Of a DNA stretch of 64,000 bases, positions 34,021-43,626 are shown one piece after another. Position 1 is the first letter of the stretch, and each line of letters begins with the position of its first letter. The translations under genes were made by a program, and so were the position numbers. Under the pieces are notes generated by a model. That model was not told the DNA's origin, made no database searches, and worked only from the letters and a program-made list of their open reading frames with translations. This DNA comes from Nitrospirota bacterium (GTDB taxonomy: Bacteria > Nitrospinota_A > UBA7883 > JACRGQ01): positions 18,353 to 82,352 of the forward strand of contig JAJRYD010000024.1 of the NCBI GenBank assembly GCA_024275955.1. Reading direction: 5' to 3'.

Positions 34021-36675
34021 CTAACCAGAGTTTACCCCCAGCTGATTTTTAACGCTTTTAAAAACCGACTTTAAAGCCTCGCCGACTTTAGACGGATCGG
34101 AACCGCCGGCCTGCGCCATATCCGGCCTTCCGCCGCCGCCGCCGCCAACTATTACTGCCGCCGACTTAGCTATTTTGCCGGCATGCAGTTTTTTAGTGAG
34201 GTCTTTGGTAACGCCTGCTATAAGGATAACTTTTCCATCGTCTGCTGTGGCGGCCAGCACGACACCAGAACCGATTTTAACTTTTGTTTCGTCTACCACA
34301 GCGCGGAGCGTGTCGGCATCGGCGCCATCCAGCTTTAGCGCTATCACCTTTATGCCGTCAACCTCCTCTTCCTCTATAGAAGAGCGGTCGCCGCCGCGCG
34401 CTTTTTCGCTTTTAAGTTTTTTTACGCTCTTTTCAAGCTCCTTGCTATGCGAAAGAAGCTTTTCGACTTTTTGCGGAGCTGTCTCTATACCGCATTTTAA
34501 AAGCGATGCTATAAGCTTAAGTTCGGCTTCCTGCTTTTGCACATATTCAAAAGCACCCTCGCCGGTAACAGCCTCCAGCCTGCGGATACCTGCCGCTACG
34601 CCGGTTTCGGAGAGTATTTTTAAAAGCCCTATCTCCCCTGTACTGCCGGCGTGCGTTCCTCCGCAAAGCTCTTTAGAAAACCCGGGGATATTTACCACCC
34701 GAACCTTCGCTCCGTACTTCTCGCCAAAAAGGGCGGTGGCGCCACCGTCCATCGCGCTCTCCGTATCCATCTCTTTTGTGCCGACCGTTATATTCTCCCG
34801 TACTTTTTCGTTTACGATACGCTCAAGTTCAAGCAGTTCCTCGTGCGTGGTAGCTGTGTAATGAGAAAAATCGAAACGAAGCTTATCCGGCCCGACAGCA
34901 GAGCCAGACTGCTTTACATGCTCTCCCAGCACCATTCGTAAAGCAGACTGTAGGAGGTGGGTGGCGGTATGGTTTCTTCTGGTAGCTTCTCTTTTCTCTG
35001 CATCGACTTTCGCCGCTACTTTCTGTGCTTTGCTTATCTCCCCTTCGATAACTTTGACATGATGGGAGATAAGGTTTGGGAGCGGTTTTTGGCTATCAGT
35101 TACCACGGCTCTGCCTGTCTCGGAAGCGATGGAGCCTTTGTCGCCAGCCTGCCCGCCAGACTCGCCGTAAAACGGGGTTTTGGTCAAAACTATTTCGCCG
35201 CTCTCTCCTTTGGAGATTTTGTCTGCACTTTTGCCATCAACGATTATCGAGACGATTTGCGAATCGGCAAAAAGCGTTTCATATCCTAAAAACTCCGTTT
35301 TTTCGTTTTCGAGCGATTTATATACTTCCGGCAGTTCCAGCTTGCCTATTTTGCTTGAACTGCGGGCGAGCTTTCTCTGTTTTTCAAGAGCAGTGTCGTA
35401 GTCTACCCAGCTTATCGAAAGAGATGCGTCGGCGGCTATATCGCCTGCCAAATCTTTTGGGAACCCGTATCGGTCTTGAAGAATAAATATCTTTTCGCCG
35501 TTTATCTCCGTAGAGCGGTCTGCTTTAACGTTTTCTATCTCATCGTTTAAAATCTTAAGGCCGGCGGAAAGAGTCCTACTGAACCGTTTTTCCTCTACCT
35601 CTATTATGCGGGCCATACTGCCCTCCGCTTCGGTAAGCTCCGGGTACGACTCGCGGAAAATATCTATAACCGAACCGACCACCTTGTAAAGGAACGGCTC
35701 TTTGGCGCCCAGCATATTGCCGTGGCGCATCGCCCTTCGCATTATCCGGCGCAGTACATAGCCTCTATCGTCGTTCGACGGGAGTATCCCCTCTGTAATA
35801 AGAAACGCCGCTGTCCGTATATGGTCGCCTATTACTCTTAAAGAAATATCGTCCCCGGCTGTAATGCCGTAACCTTTGCCCAGCACATCTTCGGCCCTCG
35901 CTATTACCGGGCGTATAAGGTCTGTATCAAAGTTAGACGGCACGCCCTGAATTACCGACGCAAGCCTTTCAAGCCCCATGCCGGTATCTATAGACGGGTT
36001 CGGGAGCGGTTCCAGTTTGCCGGTTTCGTCGCGGTTGTACTGCATGAAAACTAGGTTCCATATCTCTTCGTATCGGCCGCAGTCGCACGCCGGCGAGCAG
36101 GCCGGCTTGCCGCACCCGATAGCTTCGCCGTGGTCTACAAATATCTCGGAGCACGGCCCGCACGGGCCTACAGCCCCCATAGACCAAAAATTTTCAGCCT
36201 CCCCAAGCGGTATCACGCGCTCTGCCTGAATGCCGGTAAGCTGTGGCCATAGCTTACCGGCTTCGTCATCTTTTTCAAAAACGGTTACCCAAAGCTTTTC
36301 TTTAGGTATTTTCATGGTATGGGTAAGAAACTCCCAGCCGTACTCTATGGCGTTTTCCTTAAAATAATCGCCGAACGAAAAGTTGCCTAGCATTTCGAAA
36401 AAGGTGTTGTGGCGGTTTGTACGGCCGACCGCTTCTAGGTCGTTATGCTTACCGGAAACTCTTAGACATTTCTGACAGGAAACAGCGCGATTGTAATCAC
36501 GGCTCTCTTTTCCCAGAAAAGTATCTTTAAACGGCACCATTCCGGCGTTGGTGAAAAGGAGCGTTGGGTCGGCTGACGGCACAAGATTGGAGCTACGCAC
36601 CTTACGGTGGTCTTTCCCCGCGAAGTATTCCATAAACGCTTCGCGAATTTCTCTTCCACTCATCCCCTTAGACAT
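34021..36675 (-). CDS. alaS: Alanyl-tRNA synthetase
   Basis: 884 residues, normal length. The class II catalytic core (LLFTNAGMVPFKDTFLG, AVSCQKCLRVSGKHNDLEAVG), the editing domain with HTATHLLQSALR and CGGTHAGSTGEIG, and the C-terminal DHHA1/C-Ala region (AVIVGGGGGGRPDMAQAGG) are all present. It charges tRNA-Ala and edits mischarged Ser and Gly. Confidence 0.98.
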   Translation of the reverse strand: MSKGMSGREIREAFMEYFAGKDHRKVRSSNLVPSADPTLLFTNAGMVPFKDTFLGKESRDYNRAVSCQKCLRVSGKHNDLEAVGRTNRHNTFFEMLGNFSFGDYFKENAIEYGWEFLTHTMKIPKEKLWVTVFEKDDEAGKLWPQLTGIQAERVIPLGEAENFWSMGAVGPCGPCSEIFVDHGEAIGCGKPACSPACDCGRYEEIWNLVFMQYNRDETGKLEPLPNPSIDTGMGLERLASVIQGVPSNFDTDLIRPVIARAEDVLGKGYGITAGDDISLRVIGDHIRTAAFLITEGILPSNDDRGYVLRRIMRRAMRHGNMLGAKEPFLYKVVGSVIDIFRESYPELTEAEGSMARIIEVEEKRFSRTLSAGLKILNDEIENVKADRSTEINGEKIFILQDRYGFPKDLAGDIAADASLSISWVDYDTALEKQRKLARSSSKIGKLELPEVYKSLENEKTEFLGYETLFADSQIVSIIVDGKSADKISKGESGEIVLTKTPFYGESGGQAGDKGSIASETGRAVVTDSQKPLPNLISHHVKVIEGEISKAQKVAAKVDAEKREATRRNHTATHLLQSALRMVLGEHVKQSGSAVGPDKLRFDFSHYTATTHEELLELERIVNEKVRENITVGTKEMDTESAMDGGATALFGEKYGAKVRVVNIPGFSKELCGGTHAGSTGEIGLLKILSETGVAAGIRRLEAVTGEGAFEYVQKQEAELKLIASLLKCGIETAPQKVEKLLSHSKELEKSVKKLKSEKARGGDRSSIEEEEVDGIKVIALKLDGADADTLRAVVDETKVKIGSGVVLAATADDGKVILIAGVTKDLTKKLHAGKIAKSAAVIVGGGGGGRPDMAQAGGSDPSKVGEALKSVFKSVKNQLGVNSG

Positions 36676-36737
36676 GCCAGACAGACTACCAAAAAACTAA
36701 AAAAACGTGAAGAAATTAAGCTAACGCTAACTTTTTA

Positions 36738-37139
36738 CTATCCTAACCACAATTTAAAAACCTTCACCATGACCAAGACATTCAGTAGGTTGATAATGAC
36801 TATAGTGGCGCGCATAAGAACATATCCTCTCAGAAACTTTGATGTTGCCCTTGATTTTAATTTTAAAAACTTTTCCTCAAAAATTTTAACTCTGTCCATA
36901 TAGGATAAGGCATCTGCTTCATCTTTATAGCTAACTACCGAAGTAATCAGAACCAGCAATGCTCCAAAAACAGACCACACCAAAGCTTCACTTGGGCTAA
37001 GTTCTACTTTAAAAATAGCATACAAAAAAGCACCTTCTATCATTGCTATGGTCTGGAACCTGCTCCACTTTAGGCGGTCCTGATAACGGTAGAACTCGCA
37101 ATCTTGCTTGTAAATTTCCCTTAAATTATCATCAGACAT
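36738..37139 (-). CDS. Small membrane protein of unknown function
   Basis: 133 residues. A charged N-terminus (DCEFYRYQDRLKWSRFQ) precedes two closely spaced helices (about 30-48 and 53-70), a cytoplasmic helical stretch with many Lys/Glu residues (75-105), and a last helix (109-130). It resembles small RipA-like or SLATT-like membrane proteins in layout, but I cannot name the family. It lies alone between alaS and the divergent murI. Confidence 0.6.
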   Translation of the reverse strand: MSDDNLREIYKQDCEFYRYQDRLKWSRFQTIAMIEGAFLYAIFKVELSPSEALVWSVFGALLVLITSVVSYKDEADALSYMDRVKIFEEKFLKLKSRATSKFLRGYVLMRATIVIINLLNVLVMVKVFKLWLG

Positions 37140-37194
37140 CTTCCCTCCAACGTAAAGCTGATTTATTGTTTTTCAGATTGAATGAAAAAACCTA

Positions 37195-38034
37195 ATGCCT
37201 AATAATAGTCGAATGCGCGATAATGCCGGTAAAGAAAAAGAAAAGCCGATAGGTATATTCGATTCCGGCATCGGCGGGCTTACCGTTCTGCACGCCATCG
37301 GTCAGCTTTTACCAAAAGAAGAGCTTGTTTACCTCGGCGATACGGCGCGCGTACCATACGGCACAAAATCGGCCGAAACGGTAATAAGGTACTCGATGGA
37401 AAACAGCCGGTTCCTTCTATCCAAAGGGGTGAAGGCTATTGTAGTAGCCTGCAACTCTGCATCTGCAACCAGCATACTAGAGCTTAGAAAGCGGTTCCCC
37501 GACATACCTTTTATCGGCGTAATAGAAGCTGGGGTGGAAGAGGCTATGCAGGTAACGAAGTCCGGCAATGTCGGCGTTATAGGCACTAGTGCCACGATAG
37601 AGTCTGGCCGATACAAAAAGCTACTGCTTGAAAAAGGCGCTAAAAGCGTGGTCGGCTCTGCCTGTCCGCTTTTTGTGCCTCTTGCCGAAGAAGGCTGGAT
37701 AGACAACAGCATCGCCGAAGATACGGCAAAGATATATCTAAAACCTTTCGGCGGTGGGGTAGTCGACACTCTCATACTTGGATGCACGCACTACCCACTT
37801 TTGCAAAAGACGATAGCAAAAGTATGCGGCGATAGGGTATCGCTTGTGAACTCTGCCGAGGCGGTAGCCAAAAAGCTAAAAAACCTGCTGGAGTCTGAAA
37901 ACCTGCTGAATGAAAAGGGAAACGGCAGACGAAAGTATTTCGTTACCGACTCGCCGATAAGAGCCGAAAAGGTAGGGAGTAGGTTTTTGGGCGAGAACAT
38001 AGCCCCAAGCCTTGAACTGGCAGAGCTGGATTAA
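37195..38034 (+). CDS. murI: Glutamate racemase
   Basis: 279 residues. FDSGIGGLTVLHAI, YLGDTARVPYG, the catalytic cysteines in VACNSASATS and LGCTHYPLL, and GVIGTSATIES are all standard. It makes D-glutamate for peptidoglycan. The N-terminal 20 residues before PIGIFDSGIGG are longer than usual, and ATG 37213 (MRDNAG) is an alternative start; neither has an obvious ribosome site. Confidence 0.96.
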   Translation: MPNNSRMRDNAGKEKEKPIGIFDSGIGGLTVLHAIGQLLPKEELVYLGDTARVPYGTKSAETVIRYSMENSRFLLSKGVKAIVVACNSASATSILELRKRFPDIPFIGVIEAGVEEAMQVTKSGNVGVIGTSATIESGRYKKLLLEKGAKSVVGSACPLFVPLAEEGWIDNSIAEDTAKIYLKPFGGGVVDTLILGCTHYPLLQKTIAKVCGDRVSLVNSAEAVAKKLKNLLESENLLNEKGNGRRKYFVTDSPIRAEKVGSRFLGENIAPSLELAELD

Positions 38035-38284
38035 TGCAAAAGCATGTCCGAAACAGCTAAAACTTTATCAGCAATGCCGATTTTCAGTTAAAATATTCTT
38101 CATGGACTGCGCCTATTTATGTAATGTTTCGATGCATATAAAGGTAAAATGTTGCAATTCCTGAGATTTTTAGTAGTCATTTGCTTAAATAGATTGGTAG
38201 AATGCCTCCTATCGTGCTTTAAGAATAATGCTGCCGGATGGTAGCAGTACCACTACCGGCACTGTATCTTGTGGGACTATATAG

Positions 38285-38303
38285 GCAGGTTCGACCTGCT
38301 TTT
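38285..38303 (+). terminator. Small hairpin with T run upstream of the exported protein gene
   Basis: GCAGGT-TCG-ACCTGC followed directly by TTTT, 26 bases before the start at 38329. It could be an attenuator or the end of a short upstream transcript. I see no gene in 38035-38284. Confidence 0.35.
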
Positions 38304-38328
38304 GTGGAATTAACTTAAAGGGAGGCTT

Positions 38329-39174
38329 ATGTTAAAACAATTTTCAATAGCGGTAGTTCTTTCACTATTTTTCTTTGCACCAGCTTCTTACGCAAAAAGC
38401 AAAAGCATTTTGGCCGGCAAGAAGCCTGTCAAGGTTGCGATACTCGCTATCGCTACCTATAACGCGGTTACCAGTGGCGAGGGGATTGGCGAGCTGGAAT
38501 CGATAGGACAGGTTGCAGAAGCCGGTTCGGACGATAAATCGCTTGCGGAGGCGATTGATTTCCCCGCTTTTAGCGATTTTGTGATGAAAAGGTACAAGGA
38601 AGAGCTTTCCAAGGTCAAGAAATGGGAAGTCGTCTCCGCTTCGGAAATAGGCAATCAGGAGGCTATAGATTCATTCAGGAAAAACCTTGCTGAAGCAATA
38701 AAGAAGATTCCCGGTTCGGATTCGAAAGTATTCGGACTGAACCCGGACAGGTGGTCTTCCGCCGCCAACCTTCCGGTTGTTCCATTAGGGTCGGCTTTGT
38801 GCAAGTTGTGCGGCAACTATCAAAAGGCTCTGGTGGAGGCGGTCGCCAAGTACTGTAACGATGCTGGCGTGGACGGGGCATGGGTGATGACAATCTTCGC
38901 AGGTTACGGCACAAAGGGGATAAGCAAATTCTTCAGCAAGGTAACAATGGGTTCTGGAAGTGGAACCGCGATTGTACACCCTCTCTACCTGCTGGTAGAC
39001 AAAGACGGCAACCTTGCCTTCAAATCCAAGAACAACGAGAAGTACCGCTCGGAGGAATCTTTTGGAATGATCGGCGGCAAGAAAAAACTGGACAAGGAAA
39101 TGGAAAAATATATTCTGGACGCCATCAATGTCAGCGCGGAAGATGTTGCCAAGAGGGTGAAGAAAAAAATCTAA
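38329..39174 (+). CDS. Exported protein of unknown function
   Basis: 281 residues with a clear signal peptide (FSIAVVLSLFFFAPASYA-K) and a strong ribosome site (AAAGGGAGG). The mature part mixes helices and strands and contains one CKLC pair (SALCKLCGNYQKA near residue 162), a glycine-rich stretch (TMGSGSGTAIVHPLYLLVDKDG) and a lysine-rich end. I do not recognise the family. A strong hairpin follows, so it is probably transcribed alone. Confidence 0.7.
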   Translation: MLKQFSIAVVLSLFFFAPASYAKSKSILAGKKPVKVAILAIATYNAVTSGEGIGELESIGQVAEAGSDDKSLAEAIDFPAFSDFVMKRYKEELSKVKKWEVVSASEIGNQEAIDSFRKNLAEAIKKIPGSDSKVFGLNPDRWSSAANLPVVPLGSALCKLCGNYQKALVEAVAKYCNDAGVDGAWVMTIFAGYGTKGISKFFSKVTMGSGSGTAIVHPLYLLVDKDGNLAFKSKNNEKYRSEESFGMIGGKKKLDKEMEKYILDAINVSAEDVAKRVKKKI

Positions 39175-39188
39175 TCACCTTGCCTCTG

Positions 39189-39209
39189 CCCGGAGCTGAT
39201 TGCTCCGGG
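39189..39209. terminator. GC-rich hairpin after the exported protein gene
   Basis: CCCGGAGC-TGATT-GCTCCGGG, eight perfect pairs, 15 bases after the stop at 39174. The T content downstream is modest, so terminator strength is uncertain. Confidence 0.55.
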
Positions 39210-39300
39210 TGGGCTTTCCCATGTTAGAATCAACAATGTAGAAACCTTTTGCTCCCTTTTAATCTTAAAATGGTTATAATCACCAGCTTGGAAAAGATAA

Positions 39301-40584
39301 ATGACTGAACCGAGATTTAAGCACACCCTTACCGAACTTAGCGGAAAGCTCCGTTGTCTTACCGTTCCTATTCCGGCTTCCCGTTCCGTCACCCTGCTTG
39401 TGCTTGTAAAGGTTGGCAGTAGATACGAAACTAAAAAGCATAACGGCATATCGCACTTTATGGAGCATATGTTCTTTAAAGGGGCCAAAAGGTATCCCGA
39501 CACTATGGCTGTAGCTGGCGCTATCGACGGCGCGGGGGGAAGTTTTAACGCTTTTACCGGAGAAGAGTCTGTCGGCTACTACGTCAAAATTTCCTCTGCA
39601 AGAAAAGAGATAGCTTACGACGTGCTTTCCGACATGCTCCTTAACTCGAAGTTTGACACAGAGGAGATAGGACGCGAGCGGGGCGTGATAATAGAAGAGA
39701 TAAGAATGTACCACGACGATCCTATGAGCCAAGTACATCTCGATTTTAACAGCCTCTTCTTTGGCGACCAGCCTCTCGGGTGGGATATAGCAGGGCCAGA
39801 AAAAAATATTACAGCTATAACCCGCGACGATTTTCTCGAGCATCACTCAGCCTACTATCACGGCGCCAACTGCGTCGTTACCTGCGCTGGCGATATAACC
39901 CAAAAGGAACATGAGGAACTTTCGGCAAAATACTTCACCTTTAGCGGAAATAAGGAGGAGGCAAAGCCGGAGCCTCATAAAAAAATAGAAACCAAAAAGG
40001 TATACCTGCGGAACAAAAATACCGAGCAGGCGCACTTCATATTCGGATTCCCGTCCTGCGAGGCGGAACACGAAGACCTGCCGGCGCTTAAAGTTTTAAA
40101 CAACGTGCTGGGCGGGGCTATGAGTTCCCGTCTTTTTTACCAGATACGGGAGAGAAGAGGCCTTGCCTACTACATAAGCTCCGGTATCTCTACATACGGC
40201 GATACCGGCATCATACAGGTAAGCGCCGGAGTAAACCTTAGCAAGGTAGAAGAAGCACTGACATGCGCTCTTGCCGAAATAGAAAAAATAAGAAACGAAC
40301 CGATTACAAAAGAGGAAATTACAAGAACAAAGCAGAACATACTGGGCCATACCGACCTCGCGCTGGAAGATTCGCGAAGGGTCGCCACCTTTTACGGCAT
40401 GAGAGAAACGCTCTACGGCAAAATTAAAACACCGGAAGATATAGAGACAGAGGTAAATAGCGTAACAATAGAACAGACATTTGAGGTGGCAAAATAATAC
40501 TTCAAGCCGGAGGGGATGAAACTGTCATTGATAGGGCCCTTTGACGACCAAAAAATATTTGAAAAAGCCTTTAATCTAAGCTAG
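39301..40584 (+). pseudogene. M16 zinc peptidase with an in-frame stop before its last 28 codons
   Basis: The open part (39301-40497) codes for 398 residues of an insulinase-like peptidase: zinc motif H52-F-M-E55-H56, downstream Glu in REIGRERGVIIEEIRMY, and the second-half motif GGAMSSRLFYQIRERRGLAY. The frame meets TAA at 40495-40497 and then continues in the same frame as YFKPEGMKLSLIGPF and on to TAG 40582. That continuation is the normal family ending (FKPE..LS..GP). Restoring AAA at the TAA would read AKKYFKPEG. A single A-to-T change or a base error explains it. The truncated enzyme may still work, since the catalytic half is intact. Confidence 0.85.
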
Positions 40585-40676
40585 TTCCGTACCAAAGGCT
40601 GTAAACGCTACCGAAGTTTCGTATAATTACGGCAAGAAAATTACCTACACCGTTTAAGGACTAAGGAGAAACCGAC

Positions 40677-41414
40677 ATGCAAAACTTTAGAACCGCCGCA
40701 ATCGTTCTTACAACCGTTCTTTCCTCCATGTTGATATATGGGTGCTCCACAAAAGGGGCTATCGAATCGCGGGAGCTTACAACCTCCGTAAAGATGTCGG
40801 AAACTATATTTCTAGAGCCTGTAGAGCCGGAGCAGAAGGTTATATGGGTACATGTTCGCAATACTTCCGACAAGCAGGACTTCGACCCCGTAAAAATGGA
40901 AGAGGCTATGACCAAAGAGTTTGAGCGGCGGGGCTACAGAGTAACCGACTCGCCAAAGGCGGCCCATTACCGCTTGCAGGCGAACCTCCTTTACGCCGAC
41001 CACGAGAAACAAGGGCTTACCGAGGAAGGGATAATGCTTGGCGGTTTTGGCGGAGCGATACTTGGCGGAGAGGTAGGCGGTGATAGTCTCTCTAAAACCG
41101 GCGCGCAGGTGATAGGCGCGGTAGTCGGTGCGGCTGTCGGCGGAATTGCTGGAGCGGCGATACATGTTGATAAATATATGCTGGTTGTAGATGTACAGAT
41201 TGCCGAAAGAAAAAAAGAAGGAGTGAGCAACTATCAGTCGGGAGAGTCAACCTCGGGAAAAGTCACCAAAGAACAGTCGACATCATCAAGCGGAGAGTTT
41301 ATCAACTACCGGACAAGGGTGGTTGGGATAGCAAAAAAAACCAATCTTAAGTGGGAAGAGGCACAGCCGATACTGCTGGAGAAGTTTACTTACTCGCTTG
41401 CCGGAATCTTCTAG
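40677..41414 (+). CDS. TraT-like outer membrane lipoprotein
   Basis: 245 residues with a lipobox (MLIYGC, Cys23). The whole chain follows the TraT family: VKMSETIFLEPVEPEQKVIWVHVRNTSDK, a glycine-rich hydrophobic central region (about 118-165), DVQIAERKKEGVSNYQ, and the YRTRVVGIAKKTNLKWEEAQPIL end. TraT proteins of F-like plasmids give surface exclusion and serum resistance; chromosomal homologues of unknown role are widespread. It has AAGGAG before the ATG and a hairpin after the stop. Confidence 0.9.
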   Translation: MQNFRTAAIVLTTVLSSMLIYGCSTKGAIESRELTTSVKMSETIFLEPVEPEQKVIWVHVRNTSDKQDFDPVKMEEAMTKEFERRGYRVTDSPKAAHYRLQANLLYADHEKQGLTEEGIMLGGFGGAILGGEVGGDSLSKTGAQVIGAVVGAAVGGIAGAAIHVDKYMLVVDVQIAERKKEGVSNYQSGESTSGKVTKEQSTSSSGEFINYRTRVVGIAKKTNLKWEEAQPILLEKFTYSLAGIF

Positions 41415-41436
41415 CCACGCAGTGAGTGGAGGCGGC

Positions 41437-41460
41437 TCCCCGCAGGTAAATCTGCGGGGA
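41437..41460. terminator. Perfect nine-pair hairpin after the TraT-like gene
   Basis: TCCCCGCAG-GTAAAT-CTGCGGGGA, 22 bases after the stop. Without a clear T run, it may be a terminator or a transcript stabiliser. The rest of 41415-41887 holds repeats and no gene. Confidence 0.5.
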
Positions 41461-41551
41461 ATTACAAGTGTCATCGCAAAAGAGCCGTTAGCCTACTGTC
41501 GCAATCTATTCCACTGCCAGAGGTTAGCTCTGCCGCCTTTGGGCAAAGTTT

Positions 41552-41642
41552 AAAAGTATGCGGAGCGGGTGCTGGTATATCAAAACGAGTTACATCAGTT
41601 TTTCAAATAAAATGAGTTTCTGCGAGTGTCAGCGAAGCTAAA
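41552..41642 (+). repeat. 91-bp repeat, copy interrupted by MITE copy E
   Basis: Reverse-complement match to 30581-30671. It ends in AGCGAAGCTAAA, and the homology resumes after the MITE with CTAAAGGCAAC. The 30.6 kb copy reads straight through this point. Confidence 0.8.
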
Positions 41643-41771
41643 GGGACTGTTTCCAAAAGAGTTTTTAAGCGTTTTAAAGGAGAAGTTCATTTTCTAACTT
41701 CGTAAAAACAGAGGCTTTAGAGATTGGCGATTTACAGCAAAATCAAATTTATGCCATTCGGCAACAGCCCC
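41643..41771 (+). mobile_element. 129-bp MITE-like family, copy E
   Basis: Begins GGGACTGTTTCC and ends GGCAACAGCCCC, flanked by the perfect five-base duplication CTAAA (41638-41642 and 41772-41776). It differs from copy F at about two positions, so both moved recently. Confidence 0.93.
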
Positions 41772-41887
41772 CTAAAGGCAACGGAGCTAATCGCGATAAG
41801 CATGCTGTGCCAACCTGCTTTTTGTTATGATATCAAAATGAAATTTACTTTCTCCAAGGAGCGCTTCCATGCGCTGTATGGCGTGTA

Positions 41888-42541
41888 ATGGCGCTTGCTG
41901 AATGTCGGGTATGCGGAGCGATGTCGCCCGTTTTTTTTGAAGACAAAAGAAAATTCTACAAATGCCGTAACTGCTTTCTTATATTTACCGATGAGTTCGC
42001 GGGCGAAGCGGAGGCAGAGGCGCACTATAAAAAACAGCAGGCGGAAACCGACGCGTCGTTCTGGAAGGAACAGGTTGATGCATTGCTTACCATTTCTGCC
42101 AAGTATGTTCCACGCCCAAAAAAGATTCTTGATTTTGGCGCAGGTTCCGGCGAAATAACAAAAGAGATTAGGAGCCGTGGGCTAGACTGCACTTCGCTCG
42201 AACCTATGGAAGACGGTTTTTTAAAAGACCAAAGCTTCGGGGAAAAGTTCGACATTATTTTTGCGGTAGAGGTTATAGAGCATATCCAGAACCTTTGGGA
42301 AGAGCTAAGGGAGATGGAAGAGGTTCTCTCCCCCGGCGGGGTGATGGTTTTTAGCACCATACTTACCGATAAATTTGTATACGAGGCGAATAGTGTCGAT
42401 GTTTTTAGAGAATGGTTTTACAAGGACGACCAGACGCATGTCTCGTTTTTTTGCAACGAGACGATGTCTTATATCGCCAATATGCTGGGGTACGAAGCGT
42501 ATACTTTCGGCCAGAACGTCATAGTGCTTAAAAGCCGATAG
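41888..42541 (+). CDS. Zinc-ribbon SAM-dependent methyltransferase
   Basis: 217 residues. Four cysteines at the start (CRVCG ... CRNC) form a zinc ribbon. A class I methyltransferase domain follows with the SAM motif ILDFGAGSGEITKEIRSRG, an acidic LEP turn, and FDIIFAVEVIEHIQNLWEELREM and SPGGVMVFSTI. The set resembles Methyltransf_23-type enzymes that often act in surface polysaccharide or lipid pathways. The substrate is unknown, and its neighbours give no hint. Confidence 0.82.
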   Translation: MALAECRVCGAMSPVFFEDKRKFYKCRNCFLIFTDEFAGEAEAEAHYKKQQAETDASFWKEQVDALLTISAKYVPRPKKILDFGAGSGEITKEIRSRGLDCTSLEPMEDGFLKDQSFGEKFDIIFAVEVIEHIQNLWEELREMEEVLSPGGVMVFSTILTDKFVYEANSVDVFREWFYKDDQTHVSFFCNETMSYIANMLGYEAYTFGQNVIVLKSR

Positions 42542-42617
42542 CGGCTACCTGCAAGCACCGCCTACCGCCAATGCCGTTGACCTGATTGATTATGCACCGT
42601 CTCTTACAGTATCTTCT

Positions 42618-43257
42618 TTACCTCTCTTTCTGATTTACTCCTGCTCCGAACCAGATTCCGATTCCGATCTCGATGCTACTGAGGAAAATTGTTTCGGTAT
42701 CGTAAATGATGTCATTGCGCAGAAGAGCGAAGCCCGACAGGATTGCTTTTGTTGTCCCCCTCGCCGAAATAACCTATCGTGCCGATCTGGTTGACCCAAA
42801 ATCCAAAAAGCATAGCCTCAAGTACGATACCGATCGTTTGGTATTCGTAGTTAGCTTGGTCACTTGTAAAGACACTGTGTTTGCCGAATTCTATCCCCGC
42901 CGCTTTTGTATCGGATACATAGGCGAGAATCTGGACAGACTGGTGGCTGTTAGAATTTTTCATTCCGGAAAAATCGTAGCTCGATTTGGTGAAGCCGCCG
43001 CCCGCCATAACGCGGGTGACGATTGTCATCTCATCTTTTTCAGGTTCCGCGCCAGCTGTGCCGATTAGCGGGTAGAGAATAACAGCAATTATAACGGCCG
43101 CACAGATGGTAAAATATGGCTCGCATCGGAGGTTTTGAAAAGGTCGCTCGAATATTTTTACTGATATTTCGCCGCGCCCATATTGACGCAATCCTATCGC
43201 TATAGCCTCGTTTCTGCAAAGCGGCCCGTTGCACGGGGTCTGCCGGTTGTCATGCAC
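42618..43257 (-). pseudogene. Decayed outer-membrane barrel gene (at least two frameshifts)
   Basis: The central frame codes for a porin-like segment (TRVMAGGGFTKSSYDFSG, GIEFGKHSVFTSD, FWVNQIGTIGYFGEGDNKSN). Near 42712 it runs into TGA, but the next frame continues as NDIIYDTETIFLSSIEIGIG and ends at 42618 like a final barrel strand; a strand or more seems lost at the joint. At the 5' end an ATG near 43129 in another frame gives MRAIF, and removing one T from a TTTT run would join it to TICAAVIIAVILYPLIGTAGA, a signal peptide. The original gene therefore probably spanned about 43129-42618. Confidence 0.75.
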
Positions 43258-43270
43258 CCAGCACTGCAGG

Positions 43271-43413
43271 TTTGCCGGAGGTTATTTTCCACTTGCGGTG
43301 GAACAGGCGGCTATCACCTGCGGGTCATTCGTAGCATAGCTTTTCCCTGCTACCCCTGTAATCCACAGGCAAGAGGTGCCTGTGCCACTAAAGCTATCAG
43401 AGCCTCGGCGGTA
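43271..43413. repeat. REP-containing repeat block R2
   Basis: Roughly 90% identical to 31199-31342, including CAGGCG...CACCTG (43304-43320) and CACAGGC...GCCTGTG (about 43364-43384) in opposite orientations. It lies between the decayed barrel gene and MITE copy F. Confidence 0.78.
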
Positions 43414-43431
43414 GTCGCCACATGTTAGCAA

Positions 43432-43560
43432 AGGACTGTTTCCAAAAGAGTTTTTAAGCGTTTTAAAGGAGAAGTTCATTTTCTAACTTCGTAAAAACAG
43501 AGGCTTTAGAGATTGGCGATTTACAGCAAAACCAAATTTATGCCATTCGGCAACAGCCCC
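43432..43560 (+). mobile_element. 129-bp MITE-like family, copy F
   Basis: Begins AGGACTGTTTCC (one change from the usual first base) and ends GGCAACAGCCCC. Five-base duplication AGCAA at 43427-43431 and 43561-43565. Nearly identical to copy E. Confidence 0.9.
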
Positions 43561-43626
43561 AGCAAAGGTTTTGGATGTTCTAGAAGTTTTCTTTTACGTC
43601 TGCGAGAGGCAAACCCGCAATGCCGG

